Of a stretch of DNA of 64,000 nt, positions 25,430 through 38,100 are shown piece by piece. The first letter of the stretch is position 1. Each line of letters starts with the position of its first letter. Below the pieces are notes generated by a model. It made no database searches. It saw only the letters and a program-made list of their open reading frames with translations, and had not been told where the DNA came from. A program made the translations under genes and the position numbers. Source of the stretch: Patella vulgata (lineage: Eukaryota; Mollusca; Gastropoda; Patellidae); assembly GCF_932274485.2 (NCBI RefSeq), contig NC_065884.2, positions 29,903,540-29,967,539 on the forward strand, read 5' to 3'.

Positions 25430-25960
25430 TTTGGACTAATAACATATTCAAACTAATTTGTCTATCCAATTTGTCTTCAAATCCCGCTCGAAACATTATT
25501 AATCGCAAGAAAACTTGCTGTGTTTGTCACGTGACTTAATTTAGGGCGAATACATCCAGATTGTATTTGTCATTCGTCGCTGTCCATTAACTTAAATATA
25601 GAAGCCTATGCAAATTTTTTGATTATCCTCTGACAACTTATATCTTTTTCGCAAAGTATACTGGACTCATTAGATTAACACATATTAATTATAAAGCGCT
25701 CATTACGTAACTCGAGAATACAGACTGACAGTTAGTGATACCCTTACATTTTTGTCACGTGCCGCCCTATGTGTCTTTTTCAGGGAATCCAGAATTTTTG
25801 TAATTAGATTGGGTGTCTCTACTTTCCATATATACATAATATGCCATAACTTTATTGAATATAACCATACCCTATAAATAATTTCGTGCGAATGTAATTA
25901 TTTCTAAAAGCCATATTTCGATTTTATGAAATATATTTATTCTTCGCTGATATTTATTGT
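25430..25960 (+). repeat. diverged duplicated block upstream of exon 1
   Basis: Matches 27115-27900 in the same orientation. Shared words in order: GACTAA-GACATATTCAA, GTCGCTGTCCA, AT-GAAGCCTA, CC-CTGACAACTT, GCGCTC-TTACGT, ACATTTTTGTC, TTTCAGGGA-TCCAG, TTTTCC and TTTCGTGYGAATGTA. The two blocks flank the first exon of the protease gene. No coding potential or terminal repeats were seen. It is either an old local duplication or two insertions of an unidentified element. Confidence 0.6.
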
Positions 25961-26482
25961 CAAAGATGTCTTCTATTCTTACACACGTTTATCAAACACA
26001 CGTTTGAAGCAACAAAAAGCCTTATAAATCACGTATAATAAAGCAACAAGAAACGTGGACGAGAAGACGAAGGCTATCTCATGTATGCTTATGCATTGAT
26101 TTAGTAATATCGTGTTATTACTATTTGCATTTATTAACATATAGTTTTAAATTAGACAAAAAAGGATGAAAAATAAACAAGTCAACAGCATAGCGAATAC
26201 AAATAAATGAATAATTCTGACAGACAATATAAAAGTTGAAAATTAAATGTAGGTATGTATATCCCATATGCTAAACAACGTTTACTATGAGTATAATAGT
26301 TGAGTCGTGCATTTTGCACAAAATGATTGAGGGTGTACACTTAATATACCGGACCCAGAAACCCCTATTTATTCATTCATTCATTCATTTCATTGGTTAA
26401 CATGTACCGTCATATTAAAACCACTCAGGTATCAAGTTTCTACACCAGTTCATTCCCACCGTTTGTTATACCTGCATACAAA

Positions 26483-26543
26483 ATGTTGCCGTATACCACT
26501 GTTTGGATTTATAGTTGTATATTTGTTTGTATCCAAGGTCAAG
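26483..26543 (+). CDS. protease exon 1: start and signal peptide
   Basis: Encodes MLPYTTVWIYSCIFVCIQG plus Q and one base. It is a short N-region, a hydrophobic core and a small residue before a likely cleavage site, which fits a secreted protein. The donor CAAG|GTATGT is strong. The leftover G plus TT of exon 2 makes a Val codon, so phase fits. The ATG has A at -3. A TATAAAAG word at 26228-26235 could belong to the promoter, but nothing else supports it. An alternative first exon further upstream cannot be excluded. Confidence 0.7.
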
Positions 26544-29500
26544 GTATGTTGTTTTATATTATTTATTTCCCTATTTTGGTTTTAAATATATAAAAATAGA
26601 TGACCATCATAAATGAATAAATAGATAAACAAACCCTTTCCTACTTTACTGAGTGACTGTTTTAAAATATATGTTACAGAGTTCTCGAACTATAATATAC
26701 ATGTATAATGCAGTAATGAAATAGTTTTTTTGACAAACGTTTGACTGGTGTTTATCTTAAATTTCACACCAATTTTAAAAATAGTTTTAAAAAATAATAA
26801 AGCCATTATTTCCAACATCTTACTACCCGTTTATACATTCAATAATGTATTTTTCTTTGATGTTTAGTGTGTGTGTGGGGGGGGGGGTGTTAAAAAAAGA
26901 AAATTACAATATAACTGTCAAGCGAAAGTAGAAAATATACATACTCTATTACAAACATGACAACGTGATTGTAATAGTCACATTTTAGGTTGAGATAATT
27001 GTAGGTTGGTTAAAATTCAATGCTAAATTATTATGGATTATGGGAAACCTATTAAATATAATCAGAATCAAGCAATAATTTTTATTCTATAAACGTGGTA
27101 ATGGATTTTTTGATGATATAGACTAAAGACATATTCAAGCTTATTTATCTATCAAGAGTTTGGTTCAATTTCCTCTTGATTGGGGAGGATCCATATATAG
27201 TGTGTATTTGTCGTTAGTCGCTGTCCAATTACCATACAAATCCATCTAAAAAAAATTTAATTGGAGAATCCATTTTAGCTTGTATTTGTGGTTTTCCATG
27301 TTCCCTACATATCGAAGCCTAGTTTATCCCCTGCCAACTTCTTTTATCGCCGGGGGGTTGGATGGCCGAATGGTTAGCACGTGCGTGCTGTATCATAAAG
27401 CCTGTTATTGAGTCAACTGGCGTGTTTTCGAATCCCGGGTTGTACGTGACAAGGAGTAGGGTCGCTTGTCCAACTTCGTGGGGATTTCTCCGGGTCCTTC
27501 GGTTTCCTCCCACTTCTAAAGACCCCTACGCGCAGGCGAATTAATAAAATAAAATTGAACCATATGTTAGTCCCGAAATGACCTAGTTTGTGTCGAGAGG
27601 ACGTTAAACCCCATTTCTCTCTCTCTCTCTTTTTTATCGCCCAATTCTCTCAATGTTCTCACAAACGTTAGCTATTAGATCAGCACACAAGACGCGCTCC
27701 TTACGTCACATTTTTGTCTTGTGCGCACCCAATGGATGTTTCAGGGATTCCAGTATTTTTCTAGCAGGATTGATATCTGTATTTTCCAAGGAAATACCAA
27801 ATTTGCAACAATTCTAGTGGAAATAATTACCCAATAGATGCTTTCGTGTGAATGTATCTTCAAGTATAAGGAAATGCTGATACTGAAACCTATGTAACGA
27901 CTCTCAAAGTAAACTATAGACATGTATATACCTGTTCATGACAAGAATTATTCCAACGGACTGTTATTTCAGTTGTCTGTATTTCCAAAATAATGTTATT
28001 CAGTCATCCAACACGTTTTGAAAATAATTAGATTTGTATTCTCTTCCTTGTCTCTCTGTTCGTATGAGTTGAACAACATGCGTAATAATATATTTGATCT
28101 AAACGTACTGGACATGGTCATTTTTCAACACGAAGGTTTTGATGTTGGTAGTGGTTTGGTTTATACAAATCAACCAGTCTTATTGTTATCTAAGAAGTTG
28201 ATTTTAAAATCATGAAATGCAACTACAGCAGAAATGGTTCTATATACTTGGCAGGATTTTGTTTCATGAAAATAAAAGATTGGTTGTAGATATATCATTT
28301 ATTGTAGCGATTCTGTAATCTCTATTATAAATAATTAATATCCAACATACTAAACAAAATTACGACGCCTATACTTATTAACTCTTGTGCGGACACGTCT
28401 CACGAAAAACACTGTCGGCACCAAGGGGTAATCTAAGACCCCAGACACAAATTGTTTTTTGGATGCATAATTTTATTCAAATACCGCCAAATATTTGAGG
28501 TATTAAAAGTGACGATATGAATTATAAGGTATTTTTGAAACCATACAAATCTACAAATAACTTCATTTTCATTTCTTCATGTAGAATCGTCTTTTGATTA
28601 GGTTGGTAGAGTACCAAGATTTGCTTTCAGATCTAGATTACTAGAATGACCAACACAATATCATCAGTAAGAAAGATTCCAAATACAAAGCTAGCACTGA
28701 GCGAAGAACCAGCAAAATGTTGAAAGGAAAGGAGGGGTAAGGGGTTGGTGGTGGTCCAGAAGACATCCTTGTGTCCGACAATGTAATACTCGTAGTTTCT
28801 TGTCAAATGATGAATGTTGCCACTAACTCACTTCCGTTCTATTTGCAGCATTATACTCGACATTAAGTAGCTGATAATGTATAAATTTCTCGCTAGACAA
28901 TTATGAACTAGTTCCTCACAAACGTTAAAGATATGGTCGTAGGGTCCCGAAATACCCCTTGTATAAGCTCGAAGGTTAAACTAAACATGGAGAATACAGC
29001 TTTAGTTGATGTAATTTAAATGGATCAATTTGTACCTTTAAAAAACTTAGCTGAGTAGAAAATTGGATGTGATTACTATCTAAACCTTTCATTCTTTATG
29101 TTGTCGTTTAAAGTAAATAGTTGATAACCCTAGTGACCAATCGTGTAACAATTACAAGTTTTCACATCTTGGACATCGCTGTTCATAGCTATTGAAGACG
29201 CTTTGTACTCTTTGTCTTGAGGGTTGGGTGGCCGAGTGGTCTAGCTCTTTGCTAAGTTAAGCGATCAGTATATTATATCAAACTTCAGGATTATCTGATC
29301 GCAAATGATTTTTTGGTTCCCGTACAGTTGGATCAGTTGGTCGCTGTATTCAGGTGTCTGAAAGTAGAACTCAAAGAAATATTAGATGATCAGACTATAC
29401 TCGAGTATCGAATGATATAATATAATACAGACTCACACCAATCAAATTCTAATTCAGTTGTTTAAGACTTTATAAGAGGGGTGTTGTCTTGTGGTTGGTT

Positions 29501-32100
29501 TTATCACTTACAGTTTAATTCACTTTCATATTTTGAATTTTAACTTTCGTAGCTTGTGTTGCTTTATACATGAAATATTCTTCTATCTTTCGTTTACTCT
29601 TAATTCGTTTAAATATGTAGTATCGGTCTACCTGTATTTCAGAAGTTGACTGTTTTAAACGTATACATTGTTTTGCAAAAGCCATATACAAGTCATATAC
29701 CTGGAATTAAGGTCATGAACATAATCTTGCTCTCGTAACAACCCTTACCACTGCTTCTGAAATATGCATGTATGGGCACAACATCTCATTTTCTAGCACC
29801 ATAATGCTACCTGTAAAAACTAATTCGATCTTGATTGGTTTTCGGGGATGTAGAATATCAACACCTGGTCCCTGATTTTATACACGACAATGTTTAAGTA
29901 CTAACTTAAATATTATGTGCACAGGACCACACCACACAAAAACAAAACCCAACAAAGTCTCCGTATCACACTGGCATTCAATTCAATGTTATTCTAGTAT
30001 AACGAATTGACGAATATGGGTGTGGCAATGTCTAGCCAATTATCATAAACGCATTCCACGTGTGTATATTTATATAGCCGCCATACAAAACAACATTAAA
30101 CCCACTTGTTGTCCTTACGATATAATAAAGTGTGGCTTTATTGATACAAATTAGTCAACCATATAAACCGAAATATATGTCTGGTGTATGTGTATTACTT
30201 CATTCTTTTCCAATTACTTATTTCAACGGATTTTAATTTATTGATTAGATTAAAGGGTTGTTTGTTTTCAGGATTTATGAAAATTGTTTTATTGCGTACG
30301 TAATATTTCACAATATTCAGTGATCCCTTTAAGATCTTAAAATAACTACGGTCGAATTACACTATTCTTACACAAAAATTACTTGTTTGTATCCAGCTTC
30401 TTTTGTGTTTCTCTGCATACCTGTATAATTGTGTCACGACCAAGATCCTTTAGTTTGTCCATAATACTGTTTAAAGCCGATGTGAATAAGTAAAATTAGA
30501 TATTGAACATCGAAGAAGACCCTGATAATAAAGTGGCTTGAATCGTGATATTTTATGTTTTGTTGTGTTTGTGTGTCGTTATTTTTATCCAAGAGGTTTG
30601 GGCCCTCCCTGTTTAATTTCTATACAATATTAAAGGAGTCACATGGCTAATAAAAACAGTAATCGTTAATATTCACCATTGCACCATCACATCGTCATAT
30701 CTCTTTTTAGGTGCAAAGCCACAGTCAGGCGTGTAAAAGTAATTTTCAATTCCCATGTAAAAAAGGGCGTAAAGACATATAATGTAGGTTTTTTTGTGTC
30801 ACAATATTGTCGTTGACGCTAAACGTGAAGTTATGAAAATTATATTTGATGTTTGGCGTTATATGGTCGCAACATTTACATCGAAGATCTGGGCATAAAA
30901 CGCGGTCCTTGTGATAGATGAGATGAATTTTCCTGTGGTTAGAGGGCGTTGCAAATTAGCTTGCTGTCTTTTCGACTTAATGAATTGAACATTGTCAAAT
31001 TTCGTTTGGAGGTTGTTTTATGTCAGGTTTTACCTGCTCCAATGTATTGTTTTCATAAAGTTGAGATGTGAGGGGGTTATGCGTAGAGACAAAGGTAATG
31101 ATATTATCCGAACCATATCTTTCACTTTAGTAGTCTTCAATGCATGGATATCAATTGCCAAAGCCTTATTTATCCCAATTTCTATTACCGCGATGGGGTA
31201 ATGCTATTTCATTAAATTTCGTTGCTCACCTAATCTGAGAATCCGGAGGTCTTCATCTATCACAATGGGGCATATTTTTCTAACTAAAGAAAAGGGTATA
31301 TTATTTTTGGTATGGCGTGCGCGACATGATTTATAAGATAGATAGTTTTTGGTGTCCGTTATAAGGATTTCTCCCTTTCGTTTGACTAGAACGTCCAAAA
31401 ATGCGATTTGTAAATTGTTTGTTTCAATTATGCATTTGATACTTAAATCTAAATCATTCATTATTTCTTTCAAATTTGCAATGTCGCCTATGGTTTCATT
31501 CCAGGAACCGTTTCGATTGGTTTTCTAAATATAACCTGTAGTTCACGCCATACTTAATTTCTGCAATTGAGTATATTTTTTTTCTCTAGAAATCCCATTG
31601 TTAAAATTACTTAACTATGGTGCCGTCTTGCGACCCATCTATCGCTATACCAAGAATATGTTTGTCATTTGTTAGTCAGGATGATTCGTATGGCTTTGAG
31701 GATGACGTTTTTTGGGGTTTTTTTTTGTTTTTTACCAATTCTTTCATGACTGTATTTAGGATGTTTATCCAGTCAATATTCTATGGTCTGAAAGCATAGG
31801 TCATTGGAAATGTTGTCATACATATAACAAACCTCCATGGCTACAAAAACGTCGCCATCTTTTAGATTTTGGGGCAATCTATTAACAAAATCTATGTCAT
31901 CCCGAATAACAGATTTTATATTTACAATAAGATTGATAGTCAATTAGTAGGGCAGTATAGATTGTCAATTATTGGTCTAAATGAAAGATTGTCTGGTTTG
32001 AGATACCAAATTACCAAACAGGATAATACAGATTCTGCTGATCATCACCGTGAGAACAGATTACACAAACTAAACACATTTCATTGACACGATTTTGTTA

Positions 32101-32168
<68 letters not shown>

Positions 32169-35100
32169 TCAACATATAACCCAACTCAAGAAAAAGCAAG
32201 GGATGTAATAAATAAACATACATATTTATTAAGAAATAGTAAAAAAATGTTTGATATATGGGATGCCACAAAGATTATAAATTCTTTTAAACAACCCCCA
32301 AATTTACGACGAATACTTACTTCTTCAAAATTTGATTCTGAAGTCACAGAATCAAGTGTCACAAAGTGTGGGGACAATAGATGTAAAACTTGTGACAATA
32401 TTATTGAAGTGAAAACAGTAAAAATTAATGGAAATGTAAATTTTAAAATAAATCAATCTATGACCTGTAAAAGTAAAAATGTTTTATATTTGATAATATT
32501 TCCAGGTTGTAATGAAGAGTATATAGGCAAAACTGAATCACAACTTAACATAAGGATAAACCTACACAGATCCCACATAGCTAATCCCAAAAATAGAATG
32601 ATTACACTAAGCGAACACTTAGATACATGTGGAAAGGGAAAATTTAGGGTATTCCCCTTATATAAACTCAACTGGTCGGATAATAATTTGCTAGAAAATA
32701 AAGAATGGCATTTTATTAACAAGTATCACCCTAAATTAAATGCTGCATAATTTTATATTGTAATTTGGTATTCCAAAATATTTACATTTGATATTATTAT
32801 TGTCATGTACATAATATATGTATTGTAACGTCATGACGCCATGTAGTTGTTCACTATCTCATTATTAAATGCCTGATGATCCCCGTAGTGGGTGAAAGTG
32901 CTAGCTAAGATGAAATTAGTTTTTTCTTTCTAAAAACCTAATATTTCTATATACTTTTACCTGAGAGTAGAATATTTTATTTATTTCATTTTCGGATGGT
33001 CAGAGTAATGACTTTATTTAAAATTCAATATAATAATATGTATATTTTAAGTACTAGCCGATTCTGTCAATGAAAACGTGTCTCAATTATATATGACTAG
33101 TATATTTAGAAATATAACCAATATATACAAATATATTAATAATCTAAAACAAAATATCTCAAAGTAAATAAGAAATTTTTAATGATTTTAAATCACTAAA
33201 AGGCCATAATTCAGTAAAAAAAATAATAATAATACACCGATTCCTACAAAACTCAAACTTGATCTGTAACCCTGCTGTTTAAAGCTTTGTGTACCAACAC
33301 TCAATCAATCCCCCAAGGCTTAACACACATCATTTGTCGGTACGATTATCCATTTCATGTATAAATCAGTAGCAAATGGGATCCTAATCCAGTAAATATC
33401 GCAGGCTAGCGTTGACATCGAGAGTTTATTATGTTCTGGATAAGTTAATTAATGTCTAATAATATAGATAAGAAAGACCTTGCATAATGTTTAAGTCTAA
33501 AGTTAATCGAATCTCACGACACGCGAAGTGCATCTGTACAATCAGGTAGTGTATCATATTCCAATCGAATATATCTTTAAAATCTAGGCAAACAGAATTT
33601 TCAATCATTTTAAGATGACAGACGGACAGGCGCGCGTCTGTTGGGGATTAATAAGCGTGATCTTATTTACATTTGATACAAAATAAAGAGTTCTTTAGAT
33701 AATAATGTTTACGATTATAGCATAAATCGTGGTGGGATGCTATTTAATGTTCTTGGACGTGAACAGATTATCGTTCAGGCATTTGTTAGCGATCTTACAA
33801 AAAGAAAGATGGCAGCATGAAATCAGTAAAAGGAATAGGGTCTATAGATGACCAGAACTTCTGGTATTGTGTGTGGAAGTCTAAATATGACTTTGTGTCT
33901 GGGGTATCGTTCCTTTAATAAAATAAGTTTGCCATTGTGAGCTGACCTGAGTGTCAAGCAAACTTTATACACTCAACTATTCACAGACATTCTTCCAATA
34001 TCCGATGACTAACTTTTCAAGTGTAGAGACTTTTTTTTAATTTTTATACTTTCGTTCTTGTTATTTTTTAATGCAAATTTAAAAGTAACAAAATGTGATA
34101 CCTGAATATGCACAATTATTTGTGGTTTTATTTTTTTATTTCAGTTTGGGATGCATATATAAAGTTTCATAGTCAGCCTGGAAATAACAAGTGCGATTTC
34201 CATGATACGATACATGTTACTTTACAGACAAATGATTCTGAACATTTTCTTGGTCTAAAACGTAACGATGACATCGACACACAGTTACCTTTGTATTCAA
34301 TCTCTGCTGATACCGAGGGAAATACGCTCTATAAAAGACATTATGATACTGTCGGAAAAGTAAGTTTTTATGGCAAATGTCGTTTTTGTATTCACGTATT
34401 GTCGTAGTTCTAGTCCTTCAGTCTGTTAAGTTCTGTTTTTGCTAAATATTGTTCGGAGATAATGATCATCGGGACAAGGATTATCCCTTCCGTTTTAACA
34501 TTAACAAGAACAATATAATGTAAACACATAAACATAACTACATGGTTAAACAAGGAGGCCCACTCAAGCAGTCTCACAACCAAACCTCGTCTCTCCGGGG
34601 TCTCTCTAACTCAATGCTCATTGATCTTATAGTATTGATATACCAATTGATATATCAAATGCAGATACAAAGGGAATTAGATATCATCCCTATCAGATAA
34701 TTGAAATGATTTTACATTTACGCTCGTTTTTTGTCAAAAATTTGATGCTAGAAGAGGTGAAGGTGTATGTAATTTTAGCCAGTCTTTATGTCCTATTTAA
34801 AGATCAAACCCGTGTTATAACGCTGAAAAGAAAGACACAAAACATACAGTACAGTGTGGATATGCTAGCTGTTGTTGTCGTATGTTACATTGCCTGGCAT
34901 GTCCACCAGATTCTAACATCGCCCTCTTAGAGTGTCATTCGGGGAATCACTGCCATTTATGTAATTTTGTAAAGTATCCGCCAGTTCTCGAAAATACCAG
35001 CGGTGACTTCTCGTATAAAAGAAAGCCCATTTTACATTTTATACAGGGTATTTTGCTACTGGGGATATTCCCTCATGATAGTTCAATACAACCACCCATC

Positions 35101-38100
35101 AGTATCATACTTTTGAAAGAAACTTGTACAGTTAATCTGCAGTCATAGGCGTAGGAGCCGGGCAATGAAAAATTCGACGACCTTTTTTTTTTATTAACGT
35201 TTAGAGAAAAAATATAAATAACTTATTTCTATGAGATCCACACTGCCCGAAAAGTATTTTCTCGTCTTTTTCTTGTCCACTGCATGCCCGAAAATATGCC
35301 CGAAGCTCTCTTATGATATGTATGCCCGAATAAACGGTATTGATTTCGGGCAATTTTCTCTTATGCCCCCCTGAATTACTTTGAGCTCCTACGCCTATGT
35401 CTGCAGTTGTCTTCATCGATATACTTATTAGCCTGTATTTATATTATTGCTAACAAAATATAAAGAACTGGGATGTATAAGTATAGGTTATTCTATGCTT
35501 ACGTCATATGGGGAAAACCTACATATATTGCACCGATATCAAATTAGTATTCAGTTAATGTTTAATATTTAATGTCGGTCAATAAGTTATTTACATTCTA
35601 GTATCTAATATTAGAATTCCGTCTTTTTTTCTTCAGAAAATAGCTGTTTATCAGGACTTACAAAATGGCGCCTCGCTGTTGATCCAATGTATTAACGAAG
35701 TCAGTGAAACAGACGGTCATTTTCTTATGGTAAGTGGCAACGTGTACGACAAAAATCCTTCTTAATAAATATAATTATCTTGGAACATTACGAATAATCG
35801 CAAATTAATACTCGTCGCCAGAAATAAACACAGACTCAGATTAACAGCATAAAGCCATCTTACTTCTTTAATGCGCTACTGATGATGAATAATTTGTCAA
35901 ATAGGCCCTTTGTTTCCTACTTTTGGTGTTCAGCCGCCATTGGTAATTGAAGTAAATCTTAGCATTTCGTGGTTAGTCTAGTTCATATATAATATTATAG
36001 GTAGTCACCGTAGAATTAAAGACGAACAATGGAGAAAAAAAAGTCATATTTGAGTCAAAATTCAAATAAATTGTTCTTCCAATTGCAATGACACAGAACT
36101 ATTCTCAACTAACTCACAACTTTATAATCCAAGATAGCAACGGTTCTTCGCGTAATATTAATATGTAATTTTTTATATTTATGAATTTAATTTTCCCTTG
36201 ATGGAACTATGTTTTATTTTAGCAACTGACTGCATTAGGATTACCATAAAAAGGGTTATAGAACGCATTCTTATAGCATCATTTCTACCCAACCAGAGTT
36301 TCTCCATAATCTGGTCTTACCTTTAACCATAAAGCCAGGTTTACACTTTTTAGGCTACCAGCCGCAGTAAGACACCGGCTGACGCAGCATCGAAGATATT
36401 GTCAATTCCGCCGTTTGTGGCGATCAACGGCGTACGTTGGAGGGGGGAGGGAGAAATCTGGTTTAACGTCCACTCAACACAAACTAGATCATTTCAGGAC
36501 TAACATATGGTTCAATTTTATTTCAATAACTCGCTTGCGCATAGGGGTCTTTAGCGATGGGAGGAAACCGGAGGACCCGGAGAAAACCCACGAGCTTGGA
36601 CAGGCGACCCAACTCCTTGTCACGTACAACCGGGGAATCGAAACCACGCCAGGCGTACGTTGGCATCAACCAAAACGTATGAACACAAACCAACGCCAGA
36701 AGAAATATGGCCCTTTACCTTCTGCAACTTCAGATATTGGTGTCATTTAATGACCAGGGTGAACAGACCAAATCTGCTGCACAATGTTGATCAATTTCTC
36801 ATCAGTGTCATCCATGATTAAAGGTTTTGAAGTAAAGGCCAGTAATCCGGATTAGTATATTGACTGGCCCTACAACAAGTGTTGTGATTGGCAGGAAATA
36901 CCTGTGAAAGTCAGGGTCAGCGTCGGCCTTGAAAATTCTACAAATCTGAACTCTACAAATTTTACGGTGTTGAACATTGACGTCGGTTTATTCGTGATGA
37001 CGTTTTACGTCCATCATAAGTATAAGAATATATAGTTATGCCGCTCAACATCGTTTAACGCCGACTGGAAAGCTACGACGCCGTCCATCGGCGTTTGAAA
37101 GCGTGGGAAGTATAGGCCCGGTTTTATGCTGTCCTTAGCAACCTATGGGGAGGCTGTTTCAATGTAATGTTTCGGTATCCCTTTATGATTTACTATTGAC
37201 CAATGCTGTATCTTCGCAGATATTTTATTAGTGCATTGTTTCAAAAACATTTAAATGATGTTAATCGGCTTATGTTCGTTGTTATTTTTTTTATTCACGG
37301 ATTAGAAGATTGGGAAGGATCGATATAATATACCCTTAATCTCTGCTTAAAGACGTGTTCCTTCAATAGCCAGTTGGTCATCTAATGACAGTTTTCTAAC
37401 CACAGAATGAAATCGCCGTAGCTCAGAAAGTAAGGCGCTGGTTCGCTAACCAGGTGGTCTCGGTTTCTGAAGCGATGTTGGCAGAAAGTTCCTCAAGATT
37501 TTATTGCGTGCCAGTGTACCCGGGCGCCCGTGTACACGTTTGCGTAATCGTAAATAACCTTGACAATTGGAATTCGAACAAAAATTACCCTCATAGCCCA
37601 CGGACATGACTTCAGTATCCCAGTATATGCAGAAAAGTGGGATATTACGATCCCGGGCGTGTGCATTAAAAATAAAATTACTATGAATAACATAGTTATA
37701 TCCTCAAAGAGCATAATAATCTGACAGTAAATTATGTAACGTATTCATTAAAACTGCTGAACTAATTTTCAGCATTTGCTTTCTGGCACTTCAATTACAT
37801 GGCGACGTTAACATACCCCCATTCATCTCCATACTTGTTTTCCACATAGCGATAGCAGTTTTAAAATTGAAATGTGTACACTTTAAAATGAGATCCAAAT
37901 GAAGCATTTGATACATTATAATGTTTGTGAAAACAAAATTATATTTCCCTATTGCTTGATTTTTTTTTCCAATCTGTTAGTACATATTTAGGATCTGATG
38001 GAAACATATCTTTAAGGATAATTAAGGCGCGTGTTTGATACGAATGTGTTCTGCCTAGACATGTCACAATCACGGCATCAAATGATACGGCGACGGAAAA

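Larger units (their letters stand above)
32168..32940 (+). mobile_element. Penelope-like element relic, GIY-YIG part and 3' end
   Basis: The open stretch 32247-32750 encodes the C-terminal part of a Penelope-type protein. It has the PPNLRRILTSSKF box, a Cys cluster (CGDNRCKTCDNI), the GIY-YIG-type core YLIIFPGCNEEYIGKTES with following INLHRSH, and WHFINKYHPKLNAA before the stop. In this family the GIY-YIG nuclease nicks the target for integration. After the stop come about 190 bp of 3' sequence with a hammerhead-like core. The reverse transcriptase that should precede it lies on the opposite strand at 31200-31910. Looks old overall, although this terminal frame is open. Confidence 0.88.
26544..34144 (+). 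other. intron 1 of the protease gene (7.6 kb)
   Basis: Runs from GTATGT to a TTTTTTATTTCAG acceptor. It holds the second copy of the duplicated block (27115-27900) with a SINE in it, a Penelope-like relic (31200-32940), an (AT)n run and otherwise unassigned AT-rich sequence (27900-31200, 32940-34140). A tRNA-like word GGGTTGGGTGGCCGAGTGGTC at 29221 looks like the head of a truncated family 1 SINE. Confidence 0.7.

Noticed and set aside
26228-26235. TATAAAAG as the protease promoter
   Set aside because: A single word in AT-rich DNA without an initiator or transcript evidence; mentioned only as a possibility with exon 1.
29221-29262. Possible tRNA-Leu/Ser-like start (GGTGGCCGAGTGGTC)
   Set aside because: Box B and the acceptor stem are missing; most likely a truncated SINE head.
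28400-33910. CCCCAGACACAAA at 28440 and its inverse near 33890 as ends of a large element
   Set aside because: Only about 13 bases match, with no target duplication and no further similarity inward.
37405-37470. Possible tRNA gene (GCTCAG...GGTTCGC...)
   Set aside because: No intact acceptor stem or anticodon arm, and a SINE body follows, so it is a SINE head.
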